A stretch of DNA of 64,000 nucleotides from Rhizophagus clarus (GCA_015698045.1 BLAL01000315.1:620001-684000); one strand, 5' to 3'. Shown: positions 21,542 to 33,646, counted from the stretch's first letter. Notes: generated by a model not told the origin, from the letters alone. Numbers and translations: made by a program.

Positions 21542-23659
21542 ATTATATTGTGGACCTTGTTCGAGGACCGCTTCTCCCACTTTATTTCAGGTGTCATTCT
21601 AGGGTTTTGTATTGCAAAGCATTGAATTTCACTTCTCGAGGGAGGAGGTGGCAAAGAGTGAACTTCGCTCAATCTAACTCCTCCATAATTTTCTTCGTTC
21701 CTCAGAGAATAGCACATGAAATGGACCTTCCGAAGGAAGTTGAGCTCCGCTCAGTTTCACTGTCGCATACATTTCCGAAGGAAATGCCTTCCAAGCATTT
21801 TGTTATTATTCATCTACAGTACAGTAACAGAAATTGTGTATGAAAATTTGAAACGAATTACATGTGCTCTCTGAGCAGTATCCGACTAATATGTTTGCGA
21901 GGAAAATTCTGTATGAATTTCGAACGAAGCAAAGTTCACATATTTACTATGATCATTTACTGTGGCCACAGTAGCATGCTGATCAATGCAATTACTAGTC
22001 GTTCATCATTCTGTGATACTCATGGTTGGTTATTGGTTTGAATAAGAGTCAGCCCATATAAATCAAGTCCTGTTAAAAACAAAAATAATGTCATTATATA
22101 TATTGCAAAAATTAAATAAATTTTGTATATGTGAGAATTAAGTCACGTCTCAAAGAAATATTAACAATTTTTATAAATGATTATTTTTGAACACAGGGTT
22201 ATTTGAAAATCACAAGAGTATATATCATATAGTGAATGTAAGAGTAATCATGAATATGAGAATACGGCAAAAAAAAAAAAAATCGGGACTGAAAAATATT
22301 AATATCTTGGCGATAGAAAGAATTAATGGAAAATCATATAACTTTGATAATTAACCATAGGAATATTATGACCTGACAATTTCAATTATAACCTGATGGC
22401 CTGATCTTGTGATCTGCGATTTTAATGGCCTGACTTTATTACCCGAGTAATTTAAAAAAGGGTTGTAACGTAAGAGCATTAAATTCTAAATATAATCAAG
22501 TTTAAATATTAGCATTAGGTATTCTATTTAAACCTGTGAGTCAAGACTCGAGTATTTCTCCGAAAGTAAGAAATTGCTAGAATTTTCGATTTGAAATTAG
22601 AAGAAACTACCAGAGCTTTCCATCCGAATCTTTTGAGAATTATACTAGACAGTTTAGGAGTTGTTTATTTTCAGAGATGCTTATTTTCGGAGAAATACGG
22701 AATATATAATAAGATAAGTTATCAACTTACTTCCTTTCAAGCCTAGTTATCATCTTGAAGTGTTTCAGGAGTGGTTTATTATTGGGGCAATCCCATATAT
22801 GGATAGATAGAATGAGTAAATTATAATAATAATTTCTTTTATTGAAATTCTAAAGAAGCGATTGTAGACATACGATTTAGCCTAAGCAATTATTTAAAGA
22901 ATTCAGAAAATTCTTAATTGTATATATTCATACTTACTTATATTAATTAGCCCAATCTTCTAATTGTAGAATGAAACTTAAAACCATCCTCAAAATTGTA
23001 GTTATTTTCCCAAACCTATTTTTTAGTCTTTTACATTTAAATATAATAAAAGAAATTCTAGTATTAAATCGGAAAAATTAAAAAATCATTTTACTTATTC
23101 ATGCAAGGAATGTACCTATAGGAATTCGAAAAAGTATTTTAAAATGTCAAAGACATGTTATTCTGTCATGCATAATAAAAAAGTTCTATTTACCGGATTT
23201 AAGATAATCCATTTCATGAAAATTATTGATCATTTCCATTATCGTTAATATTTCACACGAAATTTCTAGATTATAACATAAATAGTATAGTTTGATTCGG
23301 TGGGAAAAAATAATTAAAAAACTTTAAATTTTACGCCCAAACGTCTGATGATGATGATGTAATTACGGAAATTTATTCCTATATTAGAAAAAGATTTGTT
23401 TACATGTTTATGTCTTTGTCGTTCGTTCCAATATAAAACGACCAAATTTTTTTATCATAAATTTCTTTCCATTAAATTTCAATATAATTTTTTCATTTTT
23501 TTTTTCTAACAAATTCGGGAATACTCTTTTAACTAATTTGTGAATATTCTTTTAACTTGTGAGTATGATTTTAATTATTTCATTGATGTTATAAAGAATT
23601 TCAGGAAGGATTTAAGTGTTTTCAACATTTTATTATTATATTAAAATAGTAAACCAAAG
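21542..23659. other. spacer; less AT-rich patch at 21,550-21,840
   Basis: The patch is clearly richer in G and C than its surroundings, with short inverted words (CTTCCGAAGGAAG, GAGCTCCGCTCAG). It could be a SINE-like or MITE relic. The rest, including 21,850-23,590, shows no coherent gene. Confidence 0.35.
23590..23659 (+). promoter_or_regulatory. shared leader of the small-protein family, copy 1
   Basis: The 70 bp before the ATG contain TTTCAACATTTTATTATTAT followed by an A-rich stretch. Comparable sequence with ATTTTATTATT 14-25 bp before the ATG precedes the two other small genes at 25,433 and 29,333. It could hold a core promoter or 5' untranslated region. Confidence 0.4.
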
Positions 23660-24055
23660 ATGAGCGAAGTAATCCAAAGAATTTGGAGGAAGTGTGAAGA
23701 AACTTTAAATTGGGTCAAAATGAAGTTCTTAGGAAGTCAAGATTCCGTTCCTATTTATCAGGAGAAACAACATTTAAATATTCAACGTGAAATTAAACAA
23801 TTTAATCCTCCATCTGTCACGGACCTGATGCTACGCTCCGTTTTGAATTATAAGCCACAAGATAAATTGCAAACTCGTCTAATTTGTTCATCTGGTATAG
23901 ACAAAGAGCTATATTCTATTATGAATTGGAAGCCACAAAGTGAACATCAAAGACGTTCCAAATACTCATCTAACATGAACAAGTTGTCACAATATAAACG
24001 TTCTGTTAAACGTCCCGCTATGAGGAACAGACAATATAATCGTTATTTTAGATAA
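23660..24055 (+). CDS. small helical protein, copy 1 of a local family
   Basis: The 131-residue frame begins MSEVIQRIWRKCEETLNWVK and continues MKFLGSQD. The first 30 residues form an amphipathic helix with spaced Trp residues. The rest is basic and polar, with a repeated phrase (LNYKPQDKLQTRLICSSGID and MNWKPQSEHQRRSKYSSNMN), so it may contain an internal duplication. It ends in an Arg-rich tail. The other two members at 25,095 and 29,151 share a W-rich, FF-containing helix and a similar leader. Function unknown; no signal peptide. The ATG is preceded by the shared leader, which supports this start. Confidence 0.5.
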   Translation: MSEVIQRIWRKCEETLNWVKMKFLGSQDSVPIYQEKQHLNIQREIKQFNPPSVTDLMLRSVLNYKPQDKLQTRLICSSGIDKELYSIMNWKPQSEHQRRSKYSSNMNKLSQYKRSVKRPAMRNRQYNRYFR

Positions 24056-25094
24056 ACTTATATGAAGTGTGGCAAAGGAATTATTTATTTGTATATTTGT
24101 AAAGATTGTTTTAAAGTTTTAAATTCTTGTTTTAATTCTTGTTTAATTCTTGCTTTAAATTCGGTTTAAAATTCTTGATTTAATTCTTAAATTCTTGTTT
24201 TAAATTTTCTTTTAAAAAAAAAAAAAAAAATTGTATATATTTGATAAAATTTTAATATATCTTTATATATTTAAATCTTGTACATATTAATTTGTGTTTT
24301 ATACTATTATAATTTTTAAATCGAGAGATTATATGTCGTGGTACCGTTGGCATTCATGAGACCTTATTAAGACTTGCGATCATTTCAGAAATTTTTAATC
24401 TTTTGGGAGTTCGTCCAGTTCCAAGATGAACCTCACCATGTTCTCACAAAATATTCTTAAGCCCAGTCCATCACAGGAGAACGACGAACCTTCTTCGAGT
24501 GGGACTCCCATCATCACGTGACAATATTGCAACAAGTAGTGTTTTAAAGCTCAATCATCGCAAGAATAATAACATAATTCTAACGCTATGATTCATTATA
24601 AAAATTGTATCATCATGCAACCCTTGCCGAACAAGAAGTTTCTTCAATTTTTGGATTGCCTTCAAGATCGAGATCTTGATTTTAGTTATCTCAAATTAAT
24701 TGAATAACTTAGTGCTGTTGTAAACTCGACACAAAAGTCCGCACCTTTACCTTTAAATCAAAAATTTGATTACAATTGTAAAATTATATTGCTAAATTTT
24801 TTTTATTAAAGTAATTTTGAATCATCATAAATTTATTTTTTTTATTAACCTTAATAAAAAAAAAGGTTTATACAGTCAATGAGATAAATTCAAAAAATTT
24901 TTATACGCCCAAAATGTAAAAATCATAAAGAATATTGCGCAATCATATACGCACTATAACGTTACGTTTATTGTACTACCTTAGTTTATACAGTATATTT
25001 TATAATCCATATAATCTCACATTGATCTTATAATAATTATATTGTAAAAAGAATGTCTTGTTTTGTCTTTACATACTGTAAAATTTAATTAATC
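24056..25094. other. spacer with imperfect tandem words
   Basis: From 24,110 to 24,200 the words TTTTAAATTCTTGTTTTAAT repeat imperfectly. At 24,426-24,530 and 24,616-24,705 short frames (MNLTMFSQNILKPSPSQEND; MQPLPNKKFLQFLDCLQDRD) look coding-like but are isolated. No intact gene is seen. Confidence 0.35.
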
Positions 25095-25433
25095 TTATCG
25101 AGTGGAGAATATGGGAACATATCGAAACTCCAAGTAACGTTTTTGTCTTCGATATGATGATGTTCCGTTATTTGTGTTATAATTAATATTTGGTGGAGGA
25201 GAATTAGAAGAAGCAGAAGAATCGTCATTTTGTTGAAAATTAGAAGAAGCAGAAGAATCATCAGAATCAGAAGAATTAGAAGAATCATCATTTTGTTGAA
25301 AAAAGGACTTAACCCAATTCCAGATTTTTTTTAAATTGTTACAAATGCGAAAGACTGCCCAATCGTAAATTTCTTCAGATTTTGTTGTGATATATTCCAC
25401 AGACGATTTCAAACAAAAGATTATTTTGTCCAT
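25095..25433 (-). CDS. small helical protein, copy 2, with Ser/Asp-rich repeats
   Basis: Starting at the ATG at 25,433 the product is 112 residues: MDKIIFCLKSSVEYITTKSE, then NNLKKIWNWVKSFFQQNDDS. The helical part with IWNWVKSFF is followed by a duplicated low-complexity tract, FQQNDDSSASSN and related words, then a basic C-terminus (SSYRRQKRYLEFRYVP). An upstream non-ATG extension is possible but would run into the shared leader. The frame resembles copy 1 (TLNWVKMKFL) and copy 3 (WRCVTSFFSKLF) in its Trp/Phe spacing. Function unknown. Confidence 0.5.
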   Translation of the reverse strand: MDKIIFCLKSSVEYITTKSEEIYDWAVFRICNNLKKIWNWVKSFFQQNDDSSNSSDSDDSSASSNFQQNDDSSASSNSPPPNINYNTNNGTSSYRRQKRYLEFRYVPIFSTR

Positions 25434-25505
25434 TTTCAGTTTTACCTTCTCAATAATAAAATGGTAAAAACTGCACAAAAATCTTCACGAATTATTATTA
25501 TTTAT
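25434..25505 (-). promoter_or_regulatory. shared leader of the small-protein family, copy 2
   Basis: Read on the minus strand, it contains AATTCGTGAAGATTTTTGTG and then CATTTTATTATTGAGAAGG just before the ATG. This matches the leader before 29,333 in order and spacing. Confidence 0.45.
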
Positions 25506-25849
25506 AATATAATTTGTATCACGATGTAACAAAGATTTTTCAGATGAAATATGAAACAAGTAAAGGGGATATTTAATCTCCTTTTAGTTATCTAAATAGG
25601 AAGAATTCATTAAAAGATTAATAATTACATCATATTTTATTTGATATAGAATAAAGTTTATTTTACATAATTATGTTGTCTTCCTAAAATGTAAAATGAT
25701 TATTTTTTATTGGTTATTTAACTTGTTTCAACAGATCGACAGCGTCAATTTTAATAATCTGTATCACGAAACTCAATGATCACCGTGATCTGTTAAAGTT
25801 TAAGATTTGGAAGTTTTGAGATTTATTGTGTCATGACATACAGTGAAAT
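25506..25849. other. spacer, nothing recognised
   Basis: AT-rich sequence with no coherent frame. Confidence 0.4.
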
Positions 25850-25856
25850 GATTGAC

Positions 25857-25889
<33 letters not shown>

Positions 25890-27511
25890 GAAAAAAAAAA
25901 AGAAAAAAATATTTTTACGATAATATTTGTAATTAATATAATATAATGATGAGGATGAAGATGAGAAACAAACTTCATTATCATCATCAAATTTAACTAA
26001 TATACCCTCCGTATTATCATTTTTCCGATGGAGAAGTATTACCATCACGACATCACCACCATCATCGTCACCAAAATCCCGATCCACATTTATTGATTAT
26101 ATAATTCTAATTAAATGACGTAATTAAATGATTTGTACTTCATAATTCGTATTATTAATCAATATTAATCAATATTATTTAATAATAAATGTTAATAACT
26201 TAATTAAAAATAATTATAAATAATTATTGCAAATTCATTTGATTACATAAAACATTCCTATAGCTTGCCGGCTTTTTTGACGTCTACTAAGGTAGTTTAT
26301 GTACATATAATAATCATGATTTTTTATGAATTGCATAATGCATATTAAAGTCAAAAGGAAAGGAAAGAAAAGAAATTCTTTTCACGCGTCATTTGAAAGT
26401 TTTTAGGTTAAGGTCACATTTTCGGTTTATAAAGGAGCTTCAAATTTTGTCTTAATTGAAATATTTTAAGGATTATTTTTCACGTAATAAGATTATTTAT
26501 GTAATAAATAAAAGAGAAAATGAATTCTAAATCTAAATTCTTCACATATTCTTATTACTATAATTAATAATTAGGATTAGTACTTATCATTGAAGAATCA
26601 ATTTAAGAGATTGATGATACAGATAACTTGATTATTTATAAGGAAATCAAGAACTGCTAAGCCACCACTTTTTACTATTGATCAACGTAACACTTTAATC
26701 ATTTAAGAATATTTTCTAATCCCAGAAGGCAAGATTTTATTGTAATAATAATTCCAACAAGTTATTTTGGTTAGATTAACTCGCGAAATACCGTACTGGC
26801 ATAACACAGAACTTCGTTGAAACGCTTAAGGGGGACGTCTTATTTCCTTTTCAGTTTTATAAACAAGCCAAGTAATTGATGTAATATAATTAATGGACTT
26901 CTTTTAAATATTTAAAATTAGTATTGTTTCCCTAAATCATAACTATAATTATTACTGAGGAATGGGAATTTATTGGTTAATTGTCAGAACTTTAAAAACT
27001 GTACCACAGAAAGTTTTGACCTAGACCAAACGTTTCAGGAGTTTCGACCATAAGAGTAAAAGATCAGTCAATGAACTTTGTTTTTTCCTTAAAAAAAAAG
27101 TTGGCAATGTATTATATGATAAGAAGCACTTTACTACTGGTGGATCTATTGATTAATCGGATTGTGATGCGTCATCTTATCAAAACTTTAAAGTCTGTAT
27201 CACTGAACGTTTTGATCCAGACAAAACGTTCCAGGAGCATTTTAACCATAAGAGTAAAAGATTAGTTAATTAGTTTTTTTTTTCTTTAATACGATTTTAT
27301 CGTAAATGCTTTTAGCATGCATGCAGTGAAATAAATGATAATGATATTATTGTTAATTTATTATATGATAAAGATGATGATGAAAAGCACTTTCCCTATT
27401 TACCCGCTGTATTATCACTGGTGAATCTATTGATTCTAAACTTTAAAATATGTATCACAGAACGTTTTGATCCGTTCAATTAATTATAAGAGTAGAAGAT
27501 CAGTTAATGAA

Positions 27512-27554
<43 letters not shown>

Positions 27555-27780
27555 GATTAACCGTAAATGCCTCGCTTTTAGCATACAGTGAAATATGACA
27601 AAATTTTTACAATGATATGTAATATCTGATAATGAAAATCACTTACGATATCATCTTCAACTTCACCTAATCTACCCGCCATATTATTATTCTCCGATGG
27701 AGAAGTATCACTACCACCACTATCATCATTTTCAAGTCTTGATTCACATCTATTAAGTTAATTTATGATAATTCAAGTTT
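25850..27780. repeat. tandemly copied, decayed exon segments
   Basis: A segment recurs two to three times: a T-run/A-run pair, then GCATACAGTGAAAT, then a module with GAACGTTTTGATCCxGACAA and ATAAGAGTAAAAGATCAGTT (near 26,985-27,085, 27,180-27,270 and 27,440-27,510). The best copy, at 27,184-27,270 on the plus strand, reads YQNFKVCITERFDPDKTFQE and HFNHKSKRLVN before a stop. A second module with TCCGATGGAGAAGTAT occurs at 26,024 and 27,694. On the minus strand it reads CESRLENDDSGGSDTSPSEN in the better copy, followed by a GTAAGT donor. These are relics of a duplicated gene segment; the family is not recognised. Confidence 0.5.
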
Positions 27781-28460
27781 TTCTAATTCATAATAATATT
27801 ATTAAAGTCAAGAAAAAACACTTTTAAATATAGTATATTAATAAGATTCTTAAAATAGAACCTATTAATGCATTCTTAACCCTTAAGTTATAATAGTAAA
27901 TTTACCCCTAAGCTTTTTAATAGTATATGATCAAATAACGTTTATTTTTTCTATATTCATTCCCCTTACTGTGACCCATTACACACATTGTTTTTTCTTG
28001 TTGATCGCGTGTATCATTTTGTGGGGGAAAATCAGGGAAATCAGGGAATCGTCACTTTTAAGCATAATCCCACTCTTTTCGCAGTTTAACAAATTTATGG
28101 ATTCCATTAATACGTATTATGACTTGGTGGAACTAATTGAGATCGCTGGCTAGCTGTAAGATTGCAATTTAGGTTGTAGCCTAGGTCGTAAGGTGTTGCA
28201 AGTGGTATAATATTACGACACATGGATTGCAAATAATTGCAACACTTACGGCGAGCCACACTAGAATTAATTATGCTTCAAATGCTAATGGAAATAAGTC
28301 TCTAATAGAGATTTATTTCGTGAAACCAGTAATACATAAATTAATGCTGTTCAATTGCAAGAAACAACAAAAACACCGATACTAATATACCAAGTTACTA
28401 TTGCAGGTATGACCATATATATTTATATTGATATATTATTTTATTGGGATTTATGAATAA
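27781..28460. other. spacer, nothing firm
   Basis: A 60-codon frame at 27,971-28,153 has a hydrophobic start and no supporting context. It is not called as a gene. Confidence 0.35.
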
Positions 28461-28735
28461 CTTGAAACACAACACAAAAGAAGGCCCTGAAATATAATGT
28501 AATCAAGATACGGGTCCTCTTATAATGTTCCAATCTTCGCACGATTTTTATTAACGACGAAGATTTTCTTGGTCATATATTTAGTTTACATTTATTTTAT
28601 TGAAGATTCTACGTATTAACTTGTTACATTATGCTTAGAACCTAGTGGTGTTGTGTTTCAAGATATGTATCCTTTTACAATGTTCCAATCTTCACTAGAT
28701 TTTTACTAGTGAAAGATTTTCTTTTATGATTAATT
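28461..28735. repeat. inverted-repeat unit with an overlapping direct duplication
   Basis: CTTGAAACACAACAC at 28,461 is answered exactly in inverted orientation at 28,648-28,662. In addition, about 70 bp containing CAAGATACGGGTCCTCTTAT and AATGTTCCAATCTTC at 28,503-28,572 recur at 28,660-28,730 with substitutions. The unit may be a MITE whose insertion or slippage duplicated adjacent DNA. Confidence 0.5.
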
Positions 28736-28984
28736 AAATATATTTTATTTTACTTAGTTTTTATTAGTTATAAATAAATTTTTTATGAAAAAACATTGCA
28801 AATAATTCTACTTATTTTAAATAGGAAATTATTCTAGTTTTGTTTTTAAAATTTTAACTTAAAACTACTACTAATTTATTTTAATATCTTTTATATATAT
28901 ATAATCTTAATTCTTAACCATGGACATTATATTATACTTATAAAAAAGAAGTGTTTGCTTAGAATTGTGAGAATTATTAATTTA

Positions 28985-29095
28985 ATCTTATGAATTATCT
29001 TAATGAATTACTTATGAATTATTTTATATAAATTACTTATGAATTATTTACTTATGAATTATTTTATATGAATTACTTTATGAATTAAAGTAATG
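28985..29095. repeat. tandem TTATGAATTA words
   Basis: Repeats of ACTTATGAATTATTTTATAT-type words, about 10-25 bp apart, extend over about 110 bp. Confidence 0.6.
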
Positions 29096-29150
29096 CTTAT
29101 GTTTCTTGTTTTTTGTAATTAGTTATTCATTCTAATTTTCTTGAGATTGA

Positions 29151-29333
29151 TCAAAATAATTTTGAAAAAAATGAGGTAACACAACGCCACGAAGATTTAA
29201 TAGATCTTGCGGTTTTTTTTACAATTCTTCTAACACGAATAATTATCTCGTCGATAATTACATAAATTTGTTCTTTAAGAGATTTCAAGGATTTCTTCAC
29301 ATTACTAGTTAATTGGTTAAAAATTTCTCCCAT
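29151..29333 (-). CDS. small helical protein, copy 3
   Basis: A 60-residue basic, helical protein: MGEIFNQLTSNVKKSLKSLK, then IVKKTARSIKSSWRCVTSFF and SKLF at the C-terminus. The Trp/FF-containing helix resembles those in copies 1 and 2, and the ATG is preceded by the shared leader. It lacks the polar C-terminal tail of the others, so it may be a short member or a truncated one. Hydrophobic residues spaced every three to four positions suggest an amphipathic helix that could touch a membrane. This is inference. Confidence 0.45.
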   Translation of the reverse strand: MGEIFNQLTSNVKKSLKSLKEQIYVIIDEIIIRVRRIVKKTARSIKSSWRCVTSFFSKLF

Positions 29334-29405
29334 TTTTAGTTTTTCTATTTAATAATAAAATTATGAGACGCTAAATTTTTTCATGAATTTTTATTATTAT
29401 ATTGT
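29334..29405 (-). promoter_or_regulatory. shared leader of the small-protein family, copy 3
   Basis: On the minus strand it reads AATTCATGAAAAAATTTAGC, then CATAATTTTATTATTAAATA, close to the ATG. It parallels the leader of the copy at 25,433. Confidence 0.45.
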
Positions 29406-30580
29406 TTTAAAAAAAAATAAGAACGTACCAAATGTTTAGAAGTTCACAAAATAAAAAAAAATTATCGAGTTTAATAAAATAAAGAAACAATTAAAGGAAA
29501 ATTATAAATGATAAATTGACCTTCTTATATAAATGTACGAAATTGTTTTTTTTTTTTTTTTAAAAGTACGAATTGTTATTGTAACTGTTAAAAATTTAAT
29601 TATTATATAAGGCGTAAAACGTAAAAGTAAAACTAACTTTATTTGAACTTTAGATTTTTTTCCCACTAATTGTAATGAAAAAGTATTGTTCAAGTACCAA
29701 AATTACCTAAAACGAATAACAATTGTTGAAGAATCTTAGTTATGATCGACCTATACTCATTTCCACCCACAAGTAATTTCGAATCTGCAATTGAAACAAA
29801 AAAAAAAAAACAAAAACGATTCTCACTCTTTCTCGGTTAAAAAATTCTTGCGTCTCCCTCCTTATATATTTCACTAGGACGCAGAGGTATTCTATAAGGT
29901 CAGTACGCAAAATTAGTACACGACATCGGAAAACTGGAGAAAATAAGTAAATTGTATCTTGCTGACCTCTGATTAATAATGCTAAAAATTTTCATTTACT
30001 ATAAAATATATATTATATGAATTTAATTTTTTATGCTGTTAACTATACAATAAAAGATTTTCTAAATGCTACTTTAATTAAAGACGTGACAAATAACTCG
30101 TACTATAATAACACATAATAATATTATATATGATCTGCCAAAATTGTACTAAAAATACGCAACTTAAAAACCCTTACAAAAATATGCAACCAAATTATCT
30201 GACTAATATCTCTATGATGGCAAAAAAGTTACTAAATGATTATCATTCGAAAAGAATATTATTAAACTTGATGTCAAAATTAATATCATAAAAAAAAAAT
30301 ACTCAAGCAGAAATTTCTGAGATTGAAATCAATAAACTGGATAAAACAACAATAATCTGCATTCGTCACTCCTTTATAAAAGCTAACTATAACTACTCCA
30401 TTATGACTTATATAAATGATACTGCTTTTTGGCCGACGTTTGTTTAGAACTGGAACCTGCAGAGTCTTGTTAATTTTTGGCCAACGTTTGTTTGTGTAGT
30501 TGAGAGCGATATATCATCAATAAATGACAAATGTATTAATAAGAATTCATTTATACAAAGTAAATTGGCAATCGATATGC
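29406..30580. other. AT-rich spacer
   Basis: Homopolymer runs and no coherent frame. GGCCGACGTTTGTTT at about 30,432 and GGCCAACGTTTGTTT at about 30,479 form a short direct repeat. Confidence 0.4.
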
Positions 30581-31242
30581 CTACTCGTTAAATGGTATAG
30601 GGGAATCTAGATGATTTGAGATATATTCGACATCTTTACCACTCCATTTATCGAGGTTATTTGCGAGCGTTTGAAATTTGTACTCGCCAATCAAATCGAC
30701 TCCACCATCTCCTGTTATCATATTTCCTTTATCCGTTTTATAGCTTGTTCTGAAATAATGAGTGAATTGTATCATTATTGTTGCCATACAGATAAGCCCG
30801 GTTAGGCCAACCAGCACATATCTATGTTACATTGTCTTTTGAATTGATGTTCCAGAATCGATTTCCGTTTTCATGATCTTTGCAGATCGTGCATGAGCCT
30901 CTATCCAGTCAAATTCCAATGTTCCGAAAGTGGATTTGTAAAATATGAATAAAGAATCAATCTTTGAATGGTGTAATATCATCTCATCGGAAATCTGTCT
31001 TTTTTTCTAGATCTTCTTGGAGATAGCATAATTTATTTTTGTTGATATTTTTCTTTGACAATATAATATAGTGAAGCGTCGTAATCTCAATAACTATTTT
31101 TATTTTATAAAAAATCGGAGATCCAATCCCTATAATAAGCTAAAGTTTCTTGTACTGCATATGTTTCTTTCTCAATAGAAAACGGTTTCCAAGTGACTTT
31201 AATTTGTGCTTCCTTTATTTGACATATATAATTTGTGGTTGT
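30581..31242 (-). pseudogene. unrecognised gene with a membrane segment, broken by stops
   Basis: The upstream block at 31,105-31,242 reads YICQIKEAQIKVTWKPFSIE, then KETYAVQETLAYYRDWISDF and a TAA. The second block starts after a TAG or possible splice acceptor at 31,007. It is open for 142 codons (QISDEMILHHSKIDSLFIFY ... FGTLEFDWIEAHARSAKIMK) except for one TAA at 30,827-30,829. After that stop come a hydrophobic segment (YVLVGLTGLICMATIMIQF) and a polar C-terminus (DKWSGKDVEYISNHLDSPIP). The coherent sequence on both sides of the TAA indicates a recent nonsense change. Family not recognised. Confidence 0.4.
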
Positions 31243-33646
31243 TCAGAGTGACTTTGAAAGTCGGTACTATTTATTATTTTTTGTTTTTGACTCAGTCTCT
31301 AAATATTTTTTAAAGTGATGCATATTATATACGATTAATGTTGAGTTTAACGTGATGCTTAATCAATTTTTGACAAGTATTTTTTAAATCAAATTTCAAT
31401 TTCTTTAAACTATCATGGTCTATAGTAAATTTCGTAAATGACATTTATACTTTATTGTTGTATCAATAAAGGAATTAAAAAACCTTTTTTGAGAATTTTT
31501 GGGTATATATATATTTATATTTTTTTAGGATAGACTCCTTGATTTGCGATACTCAAAAAGTAAATTTATCAGTAAGCGGTAATCGGAAAGACGGAAAAGA
31601 TGATCAATACGGTATCATTATTGCTCATTAGATTGCAATTCAGGTATGTAAATTTTCGATCATCCGATTGAGTTAATGAAAAAAATTATTAGTTCAGAAT
31701 AGACAACTTGCAATTAAAGATGATTATGTTTACAACCTGTTTTTTAAATAACTCCTTGATATATATTATTGGCTACTATGTTTTTGATTTACTGTTTCTC
31801 TTTTATTTATAACTTTTTCATTATTTACCAATATTTTCTTTTCCAGGTCTACGTATTATATCTAGCACATCTTTCCTGCATTTATGATCTAATTGAAAAT
31901 TTTAAAAAATATTGCGCTACCAAACTCTATTATTTGTTGTGGAGCCGTGATGCCCGTGAATGATATCTACAGTACCCGTGGAATAATTAATTTGTCAAAT
32001 ATATGGTTATGCGCGATTCGTCAATTGAGATTCAATGTCCCGTTATTCATTTCGTGGAGAATGATTATTATCTAACCTTGTTGCTATTGGAACTAACCAA
32101 AAAGCGTTCTCCAATATTTTTATGGAACAAAAGCCCGTTCACCCTTTTGTAATCAGTTGATATGTTTGCTTGGCGTAAAAATTTCAACCGTAATAATTTT
32201 TCCCACATATTTAAAAGTTTGCAAATCCTATTGTGTATAAGTAAGTGGTCTGTGTATTTACCACAAAGGAGACCTTTCAAATTTGGTAAAAGATCAGAAT
32301 GTGACAAACTTTTGGCGTTTTTCTTTGAAAAAAATAATTTCGCACTCCCTAATAATAAACATTGGTGTCCCGTGCACAGATAATCGCAAAGCTTTTGGAA
32401 TATTATCTATATAGCAAAGCAATTTTTACCAATGATACTTTTACTCGATTTAACATATGATTTTATTATATTCTGCGGATTAACAGATATGTAATATACT
32501 TGTAAATAACCTGTTTGCGAAATAATATAATATAGATAAGACTGATAAAATTTGTTGTACAATAGAAATTTCTTTATTAATAAAAATAAAATAGTTTGGA
32601 AAAAATGGTACAGTATACATATTTTTAAAATTACGGAGTGAATTGTATTGTTGTTATTTTGAAGTTCAAATTACGAAACTCCAAAGTAACATATGAATCA
32701 ATTTTTTATTTTTGAAACAAAAGATTTATGATTCCGATCAATATTTCTTTTAATAACGATGGGTGAAAGTTATTCAATATCAAACGGAACTTCTTTAGAT
32801 TTATAAACTTTTTGGCTGAACTAGTTAGTAAACTCCTTTTCCAAAATGTTACTTAAAAAATTACCACTCACGAATCGGTCGTTTTTGTATATCTTTACAA
32901 TAACTTGTCTCATCAGATCTACCAGCGAGATCACTAGATCACTGTGAGATCTATCTTGTCTAGATAACAAGGATAATTATTATTTGATATATCATTTGCC
33001 ATTTAAATAGCGTTTTTGTGACATGTGGTTTAAAAAATCAGGAGCAGTTAATTTATTTTAATTGTTTCAATTTTATGATTTTCAAGTAGCATAATTTTAA
33101 AATAAAACCGGCTATCAATCTTGTCAATTTATTTTTAAACCATGGTCTAACGATAAACAGATCGCATAACAAAGGATTCCCGCCATCATTTTATCAGGGT
33201 GACGTGACTTTGATTATCAGTTACGTGTATGAGTAAGTTGTCACGTGGAATTGTAATCTTTTCGTTAGTTTTAACAAATATTCCGCCTATTAAAAATTCT
33301 CCCATAATAAAAATGTTTAAAAACCATAAATTCATCCAGTAATCCGTATTTTCTTTCTCGTATTTTTTTTTTTTTTTTTTTTTTTTCCACCAAAGACTAT
33401 TTTACACTCTAATATTTCTAACGTTAATAAGCGAAATTTTCTTTATTTATATTTCACGTTAAAAGTAAACATAAATATCGAAATTTTACGTAGTAAAATT
33501 TACTTAATAATAATAATAATAATAATAATACAAACAAAAAAAAAAAAAAGTTCATAAAAGGTATTAAAATTATTTTTCTTTGTTGTAAATATTTAGTAAA
33601 TTTTGATTATAACAATTCAAAAACTTTCTTTCTTAAAATACAAGAT
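31243..33646. other. AT-rich spacer with a (TAA)n microsatellite
   Basis: A (TAA)n run of about eight units lies at 33,505-33,531 and a long T-run at 33,364-33,385, both upstream of the zinc-finger gene. Overlapping short frames at 31,770-32,380 on both strands have no recognisable domain. A C/G-balanced patch near 32,870-33,000 shows nothing. Confidence 0.4.

Noticed and set aside
21550..21843. 97-codon frame in the less AT-rich patch
   Set aside because: Composition fits a repeat relic with short inverted words; the protein shows no recognisable pattern.
25872..26087. 71-codon minus-strand frame ending in poly-Phe
   Set aside because: It comes from the A/T homopolymer pair and a decayed exon module; not intact coding.
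31769..32383. Overlapping frames on both strands near 32 kb
   Set aside because: Neither strand gives a coherent family-like protein and each is short; kept only as spacer.
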